Positions 14,701-23,700 of a stretch of 64,000 nt of DNA are shown here, in pieces. Each line of letters starts with the position of its first letter. The first letter of the stretch is position 1. A program made the position numbers and the translations under genes. Origin of the DNA: Lophius americanus (taxonomy: Eukaryota > Chordata > Actinopteri > Lophiiformes > Lophiidae); NCBI GenBank assembly GCA_037951165.1, contig JBBDHG010000057.1:13761501-13825500 (forward strand), written 5' to 3'. The notes beneath the pieces are model-generated. The model ran no database searches. It saw only the letters and a list, made by a program, of their open reading frames with translations, and was not told where the DNA came from.

Positions 14701-17700
14701 ACCATGTGTCTGAGTTGATGAGGTGTGACTTGTTCAGGCTCCAGGTCAGGTCGTTCTGATATGTGGTCTTATAGGAACTAAATATTAGCAACAGTCTTTA
14801 CCTCCTGTGGTTTAACGCCCAGTTCAGTTTGGTGTGTCAGTTTTAGTCAAGAACAGATAATGTCATCATGTCAACGACTGGCAGCAAAGGCATCATCTGA
14901 AATAATATCACCATGCCCACCTGCAGAGCTGTAAGCGATGGCAAACACACCGATACCATGATGCTTGGTGCCGTCAAACAGTGTGGTTTGAGAAAATGCT
15001 TTAAAACTTACCAGACATCTCGGTGACTGACACGGAGATCATTTCAGTTTGCTAGGTGAGCTGGTAAAATAAGATAATTAGCTCATATGCAACACAGTGT
15101 CAAGCATTTTAGGTACAGTTGCAAACTCCCACCATACATTTGCCAAAAATATTAGAATTCCATAATTAAAAAAATCAATCCATTTGTATAGCACTTGGAC
15201 AAGTGTGTTAAACAAACTCCACGTGAAAAGATGTGGGATGATATTGAATAGAATTGTAGTTTCATTGATGTACACTAAACTCATGTAAAAGCAGTTAATT
15301 ATTAAATAAAAATATATATTTAATTTGAAATAGACTCAGAACTGCACATTTTCCCAGAATTATATATTCCATCTGCTTCAGAATCCCCCAGGATGAGCGG
15401 GTTGTTGAAAAGAGTGATATCCGGGATATCTAGTGTGCTGCCCCCCGATCCGCTCTGAAGAAAGTTGATGGATGGTAGATTGATGATTATTCCTTATTTT
15501 AGTTTAATCATATTTGACTTAATAAGCAAAGTAAATATCATTTGGTTGTTATTCCAGTAACTTAAATACACACACACACACACACACAAAGAGCAGCCTG
15601 ATTTTGTTGGGATGCTCCCTTTTAAACATCAAACAGGAATGAGCACTACATGAAGATTTTTTGTCAGGATCTGCCAGTCAGATAAGAGACAGACTGTGAC
15701 GAGAGATGGTGTCTTTGGGTCAGATGTTTATCAGGGAATCAAGCTCATGCAACCTGGGCACAGTCCTCTCCCAATGTACATCTATAACATGACAGATGAG
15801 AGTCTGACACTCTTCTTCTGGCCCAGAAGGAGGAGGAGTTGGGAAAAAAACTCAGGTTTGGTTTTACAAAGCCCGCTAGCAAGCAGTACGTTACTGACTC
15901 TGAGTTTAATTTACTTACTTACTGCGTTCTGTCCCGCATCTCAGGCGTAAAAAACTAATAGTTTCCACTTATCTCACCCTCTGGCCTTACAATGTCTTCT
16001 GCAAGTTTATGGCTCTCCCAAACGGGCTATGTTCTATTCACATGTCCTTTTACATTTTTGAATCAAGGAGATACTTGCCAGTCTGTGCATGATGATAGAG
16101 GCTGGGTTAAATAAATATCCGACTGAATGCCGTGGTGCATTTGGATTCAGCCGTTTCCGTGTTTGTTTGTAAAAACTTGTGGTGTTGTGACAACGCTACT
16201 TTGGAAAAAAAGCCACTTATACCTTATGCCACGAAGCAACCCCACATATCTACATCCAAATCTAAGCTAGCCCTTTGGAAGGTGTTAATCCACATATCAG
16301 TTTGTCTTCTCTTTTTGGTATGTATCAGGGACACATCATGGCTCGGGGTACATACAGCGACCTGCAGCGCTCAGGCCTTGACGTCGTGTCTCTGCTGACA
16401 CTCGATGAGGAGCTTGATCAGCCTCGATCACCTGACCGGGACAAATTGTCATTACACAGCAGGAAGACCTGTCACTCACACTGTTCCTCCAGTAGCCTCC
16501 TGCCTCCAGAGAACAGCTACTCCGAGGAACTTCCTGTAGGCATATTTTCATTCTTACCTTCCTGTAAATAATTCAAGACCATGTACTATGATGAATTTAT
16601 TGGATTTATCTGTTTTACAGTCCTGAAACTCTACTTCTAAACAGTAGTATGACCGTACAGACTTGACAGATGTTGCTGTGAAAGCGTTGCCTGACATGTG
16701 AAGATACTGATAATCAGTTTCATATTCTGTAGGTAGAACCGGTTCACACCATGGCAGAGGAGACTCGATGGGAAGGAAACGTTAGCAGCCACGTTTATCT
16801 CAAATACTTCACTGCAGGCTTTCACCTGCTGGTGCTGCTGGGTATAGTCCTGCTCAGTGTCGTAGCCGAGGTAAGCAACGGCTCATAGTCCTCAATGCCC
16901 ACAGTAGTTGTTGTTTATTGACTCTATTTCTAACAATTTTCCTCCAAAATAAGAGGCAAACTGTTCTACTACTGCCTCCTGGTGTGAACAGTGTATCATT
17001 GTTTTATGTTGAAGTGCGTCTCAAGAGTTTATCTTCAGGTTAAGGTTCACAGCTCTAAAGAAAACTCTGTTATTACACATTTTTACGGATAAAAGTGAAA
17101 CTAAAAACGTTACTTTTGTTAAAAAAGATTGTGCTACAATGCTAATTATTTTCATTTAAATGTTTACTTTTTAATATGGGACTAATATCAAGAAGAATTT
17201 AATCTTTTGGACCTTTTCTTGCTCTGTCGTTCACCTCCAACCCAATGATTTTCTCCATGTGTCCAGAGGCCTTGTTTGAAATTTAAAGTGTTCAATTGCA
17301 ATCCATGGGATTTATAAAAAGCATACTAAAGGGTAGAATGTACGGTCCTCCACGCAATCTCTGACTTATACGTACCCACCCACTGGAGAAATGGGGAAAT
17401 TCTGACTCAGGTGGCAGAAAGATAAAAGGTGTGAAGTTAGTACAATTATGTAAACTAAATCCAGATATGCACTTCTGTGTTTGCAAAAATGAATAAAGGC
17501 CAATTTTACGATGAATAATCACATGTTGATTGAAACCATTTCAAACAGTAAAGATTAGCCCTATCTGACACGGCAAAGTAACCCTAAGATGTATCTGTAA
17601 TTGGCAAATAATGACTCACGATTCATTGAAATGTATTTTCGTAAATTGAAAGGTAAACTATAAACAAACTACATTTATACTGAGGCTATTTCCTATGTCT

Positions 17701-20700
17701 GTCGGGCAGAAATGAGCACATGGTTTCTTACCTTATATCATATTGTTTTGTGTAAAGCACTTTTATGCATTCAGTTGTTATTACTTTTATGATTAATATT
17801 ACTTAATCAGATATTTGCATTAAAGCACTATATAGTCTGACACTTCCTTGTTGAAAGAAAAGGAGAGACATCCCTGGATAAGTTGTCAACTGGATGCACC
17901 TTTCAGCATCAACAGTGTTACTAATGCCATGGGCATCCCCTTCATGCCATCACAAATGGCTTATCAACCTTCCTCTCATAACAGCTTGGTTGTACCTTTT
18001 CCTCCTTTATTCTATAGGATGTAACATCCAGGTTTCCAACTATTATTCATTCATATATGGAATTGTCAGGCCTGAGGACACTTTTCAACTTTGAATCAGT
18101 CCAACTCAGATGAGCTTGATCCTAGTAAAGCTGTATTTTTTTTTTTTTTTTTATGGGATTATGTTAATATACGACTTGCACTTTAAAGAATTTACAAGTT
18201 ACTTGCAATTGCAGGTTTAGAAAAATTCTTAATAAACTCTTGGACTATTCCCAAATTTTGCTTTAAAAAAAGCCAAAAAGCCGAGTCTTGCAAGGAGGAC
18301 TCCATCATTCTCCTGACAGTCATGATACAGTCATTTTGCCGAAATTCAGAAGGAACATATATTTTACAAATATCAAAGAAGTTAATGAGGACAAAAACGA
18401 TATATATATATACTTTGTTCAGATTTCAATCGTAAAAGATCGAGCAATTATCACATTCATTCTTTGTATTATTTTACAAAGAGCCTATAAGTTTCACGAT
18501 GTTTGCCAATTGAATTTTGTTTTCTTTCATAGGTTGCGTATATTCTGCACGACTGGTGGCTGGTTTACTGGTGAGTGTCTCATCAATTCTTTTTTTCTCC
18601 ATCTTAGAGCATATTTATTGATTTTATTTATCCTTGTAAAACACTTTGGTCAACTGAGATTGTTTTTAAATGTCCTGTATAAATAAACTTAATTTTACTT
18701 AAGGTAAATCAGGTAAACGTATCACTGTTTATAATTTTATTTCGGCCTATGCTGTCGTCCCCAGCAGCAAGGGTATTTCCCCAAAAAAGAATTCCCCAAT
18801 CCCCTGCACAACAATCCCTCAGATTGAACTCCTCCAATTGAATTTGAATGTTAAGTTATGTCCTAAAAACTGTTTTGTTATTTTTCATATAATAACTCCC
18901 CCCGTGAGTAAAAATAAACAATTAAACTATGGTTACGTAAGGGACAGGTCTCCTCGAGTCAATTCATATCCACAGAATTTGGACTAAATCAGACCAACAG
19001 TTGAGAAATGATGAGTCCAATTGACTTTATTTATCACATTGATATACAGTAAATACACTTATGGGGACTAGTAAGAAGCATTTTTTTCTTTTCTATTGTG
19101 TCTCTTGCCCACTGCCAGGGCCAGAGAAGACGTTATAAACCGCAAAGCCTCTACTAACAGCAGTACACATGCGATCAACACCACTCACTCAGATCAGGAG
19201 ATGGATATTTCATTCTACCTCGGCATTTATGCAGGTAATCCTTTTCCTCCTCCTCGTCATCACCACAAACATTCAGATCATCCACCATCATGTCAACGGA
19301 TCAGATTGAACCAAAATAAAAGCTGTGACCTTGACGTTTGTGATCCTAGGATTGACAGCCGCTACCGTGGTGTTTGGCTTGGTCAGGAGTCTAGCGGTTT
19401 TTCACGGGTTGGTGAGATCATCTCAAAATTTGCACAACAGCATGTTCAGCACTGTCATCCGCACACCTGTTCGCTTCTTCGATGTCAACCCAGTAGGTGA
19501 GCCCTGGTTATAAAGCCACGGATACTGAAAGGTCCAGTTTAGACCTACTGCTACTAATAGTTCCTTTTTATTAACTTTGCTTTTTCTTACTCTGTAGGTA
19601 GAATTCTAAACAGGTTTTCCAAAGACATCAGCCAAATGGACTCAAAGTTACCCTTAACCTTTGTTGACTTCTATCAAGTAAGGAATTAATACAAGAAATG
19701 AAATGTAATCAACATTTCACTCTTATAGAATGTCTGAGTCAACAGATGCTGTTTTTGTTCTTTTAGTTATTTTTACAGAATCTTGGTGTGGTTGCGGTGG
19801 TAGCCTCGGTCATCCCTCTCCTCCTCATTCCTGCCGCCCCTCTCATCTTTGTCTTCTTGTATTTGCGCCGTTTCTACCTCTGTACATCAAGAGACATCAA
19901 ACGTCTGGAGTCAACAAGTACACTCATCCACTCTTGCCTTAATTATAAGACGTTTGATGAAATCATTTTGGTCAAAATAAGCAACAGGTTCTTTAAATAT
20001 AGAAGGAGAGTAAACTGATGAATGACTTGTTATGTTTGAACCCTGTCTTTGTCCTCGTTTCCTCAGCCCGGAGTCCAGTCTTCTCCCATCTGTCCTCATC
20101 GCTTCAGGGCCTGTGGACAATCCGAGCCCTCAGAGCTGAAGAGAGGTTAAAAAAAGCCTTTGACGCCCATCAGAATCTGCACTCAGGTTTTCCCTTATTG
20201 CTCAAATTACAAAAAAAAAATTCTGTCTAACCTTACACCAAACGCCATAACATTATCACCATTAATCAGCTTGTTCCAATGGCACCTGTAAGTTGGTGTG
20301 ATATTGTTGCATATTGTTTTTACCAGGATTTTTTTAAGAAGGGTCAGTGGGCAGATTGCTGGTTAGGTACCTAAAAATAGTTTATTCAAACTAAACTCAA
20401 AATGAACTAATAACACACAAGCTCTTTCAAAAATGAAGCCGCACTCCAACAAAAACAGAAAACCAAGTAAAACTTAAAATACGCAACAATAAGTTTCAAT
20501 CTTCACACTTTCCAAGAAAGTAATATATTTGAACAAGGCACTGTTTTCATCACGCAGCATACAACTCATCACAAACCGACGCTTTCTCGTCAGCAGCGTC
20601 AACTAGGACTTTAAACGCAAGACCCAAATAACCAATTGTCCTCTTCTGCAGCTGGTGACGAGGTGGGGAGTCATTACCTGCAGGGGCAGGTAAAAATTAA

Positions 20701-23700
20701 ATATAGTTGATGCATTCAAGCAGTTAAAACGGGCAAGGTTAAGGAGCTTAAGATTGCCTTCTACCAGGGCCAAATCATGATGTTTTAACCACTGGCTCAG
20801 CGCATTTCTAAAACTACTGATCTTGCAAGGTGCTCCCAGTTCTAAAATGGTATAATCCACCTAGCAACTGTTAATCTAAGGAAGGACAACTGGCTAAGCG
20901 GTGTTGATCATGTGCACCCATGGCTCATTGAGGTGTCGGGTGAGCGAAGGTTAGCCTGTGTTGTCGATCCCACTGAAGAACTAATTGCTGAAAACTTGAT
21001 ACCGGTTTTGGTGGCAAAAGGGGGACAGCTACAATATTAGGAAGTTGGTTTTAATGATATGGTTATGTGTTTGGAATAATCGGTTTAACAGTCGCTTTCA
21101 AGGAGTTATTTGTGCTTAGACATCGACTATTTCTGAACAATAATTTTGTAAGAAAATCTCAAAATAAGCGTGTTGTTTGAATGAGGTTGTTTTGGATGAA
21201 GTAAATTTCTTATTCATTTTTTCAGAGGCGTGGTTTTTGTTCTTGATGACCTCCCGCTGGTTTGCATTTCGCCTCGACAGCATTTGTGCCATATTCATCA
21301 CTTTGGCAGCATTTGGCTGCATCCTGCTCAGAGATGGTGAGGAATGGAGGAAGGCTGGTTGTCCATCATGCAACTTAGCTTGGCAAACCAGACTGTTTAC
21401 TTTGCATCTTTTCTGACTTCTGTCATCAGGGATTGATTGTCCCTCCATAATCTCCTCTCAATAAGGAGTCATTTCTGCCTGTAGACACCATTTCCCTCAT
21501 CCCCTCTCCTGATTGTTGTGATCATAAAACCCCTTTGATTAGTTTAGATACATTTTATGAAAATAATCATCAATCTCTTTATGCAGATGACACCTCATTC
21601 TATGTCATAAAAACATTTCAGAATTGCAGTTATGCTCAATTAAAATTAAGAAAACTTTTAATTTTCATGTTTAATACTTGAGTCTGGAGTTTTATTTTTC
21701 TAATGGAATGTGTCATTTTTTTATTTTAAGATGTCCATCATCCCTCAGGCAAACAATAGTTGATGTCTGCTAATGACTTAACCTTCTTGTGCTTTTTTTT
21801 TAATTGAAGACAAAAAGCGTTAATTCATTATTTAGGTGAATGTGGCAATGCTGTGAAAGTTCTTATACATCTTTCAGAGTCTCCCTACATGTTTTTTTTT
21901 TTTCAAATGATTCTTTAAAGAGCTTCGATAACCCAATCATTAAGAAAATGGATTTGTGAAAAAACCAAAGCGTCATGGTCCTGAATCCTCCAGGGTTGAC
22001 TGTCACCTCATGATGAATATGAAAATACTGTCTGTAACTCAATGTTTTAACTTATTATGATTATAGTAAGAAAGGTTATGTCTCCAAACTTTATTGCGAA
22101 ATCATTTCCATAGCTGATGGAAGAGGCTGAGCTCTACATGTCTAACTAAGTTCTGTGTAGGAAAATGTCCTGAAGCAGCAGGTAATTTTTATTGCATGTA
22201 TTTGGGTTTCTCAGGGCTTGAAGCTGGTGAGGTGGGCCTGGTGTTGACCTACACTGTAACACTAGTCGGAAACTTCCAGTGGACGATGAGACAAAGTGCT
22301 GAGGTGGAGAACATGGTGAGGGCTGAGTCACTTCTTAACACAAGGTTCACTTGAATGGCTGAAAAGACTGAAGCTGTAAAGAATGTGGAAATCTGATCAA
22401 TTTGTTTCCTCAGATGACGTCAGTGGAGAGAGTGGTGGAGTACACAGAGTTGAAAAGTGAAGCCCACTGGGAATCCAAGAAGCGTCCCCCTCCTGGTTGG
22501 CCCAGCAGGGGCCTGGTGACCTTTGAGCAGGTTAACTTCTCCTACAGCGATGATGGACCGCTGGTTCTCAAAGACTTCAGCGCCACCTTTCTACCCAGCG
22601 AGAAGGTGAGACATGTTAGTGTGGATGCACCAGATACAGCTTCCTGGATACGGACGAGAATAAAGCAGAGTCTCTTTCCTGTGTGTCAGGTCGGTATTGT
22701 GGGTAGAACGGGAGCAGGGAAAAGCTCTCTGATTTCAGCGCTCTTCCGCCTGGCAGAGCCTCATGGGAAGATCTACATTGATGGAGTTCTGATCTCTGAG
22801 ATCGGCCTCCATGACTTGCGCCAGAAGATGTCCATCATACCTCAGGTAAACAGAAAATATCCCAACAGGACTCTTCCAGGTTGTGTTCAATGTATAACCA
22901 TGTTCGTGTACTGTCTCTGCTTTGACAGGACCCGGTGCTGTTTACTGATACAGTGAGGATAAACTTGGATCCTTTCAACCAACACTCTGATGAAGACTTG
23001 TGGATGGCTTTGGAGGAGGCTAGTATCTAATCAGCACACACTTAAATGCAGATACACTGCAGGTTTCCCCTGACCTTGCTTCCATGTTCCCTACAGGTGC
23101 AGCTGAAGTCTGTGGTGGAGGAGCTGCCTATTAAGTTGGAGACGGTTCTGGCCGAGTCGGGCTCTAACTTCAGCGTGGGCCAGAGACAGCTGGTTTGTTT
23201 GGCCAGAGCCATTCTGAGGAAGAACCGCATCCTCATCATCGATGAGGCCACAGCCAATGTGGACCCCAGGTACTGCTGACGTCAAACAATGATACAGATC
23301 CATCTCAGCTCACGTTGTCAAATTTTTTTTTAATTTTTTTTTTTAACAATGTCATGATGTTAACTCTGCAGGACAGATGAAATGATCCAACAAACCATAC
23401 GGGAAAAGTTCAGAGAATGCACCGTGCTGACCATCGCTCATCGCCTCAATACCATTATAGACATGGACAGAATACTGGTGAGTAAATTTTACAGCCCTGA
23501 TTTTGTGTGACAAACACACGAGTGAGTCAGTATTAAAATGTTCTATGATCCTGTTGGATGTAAGTGATCATGTTGTACTGTATATGTGTATAAACCGAGA
23601 GGTATCATAGTGTTCCGTCTTTCATTTCTCCTTACGTATAGTTCAGAAAAACCGTTTCTAACAAAGGAACAGAGGAGGCTCCAACTGAGCATGTGCAAGG

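Larger units (their letters stand above)
12673..16328 (+). other. Gene A intron 14 (3.7 kb)
   Basis: Contains a TATC microsatellite, a Rex3-like tail and a CA repeat (listed). From 13000 to 15350 I see no exon, transposon or RNA gene. Confidence 0.55.

Noticed and set aside
18288..18686. 132-codon + strand ORF before and across exon 17
   Set aside because: It spans the 38-nt exon in a different frame and contains a LINE tail. Composition looks intronic.
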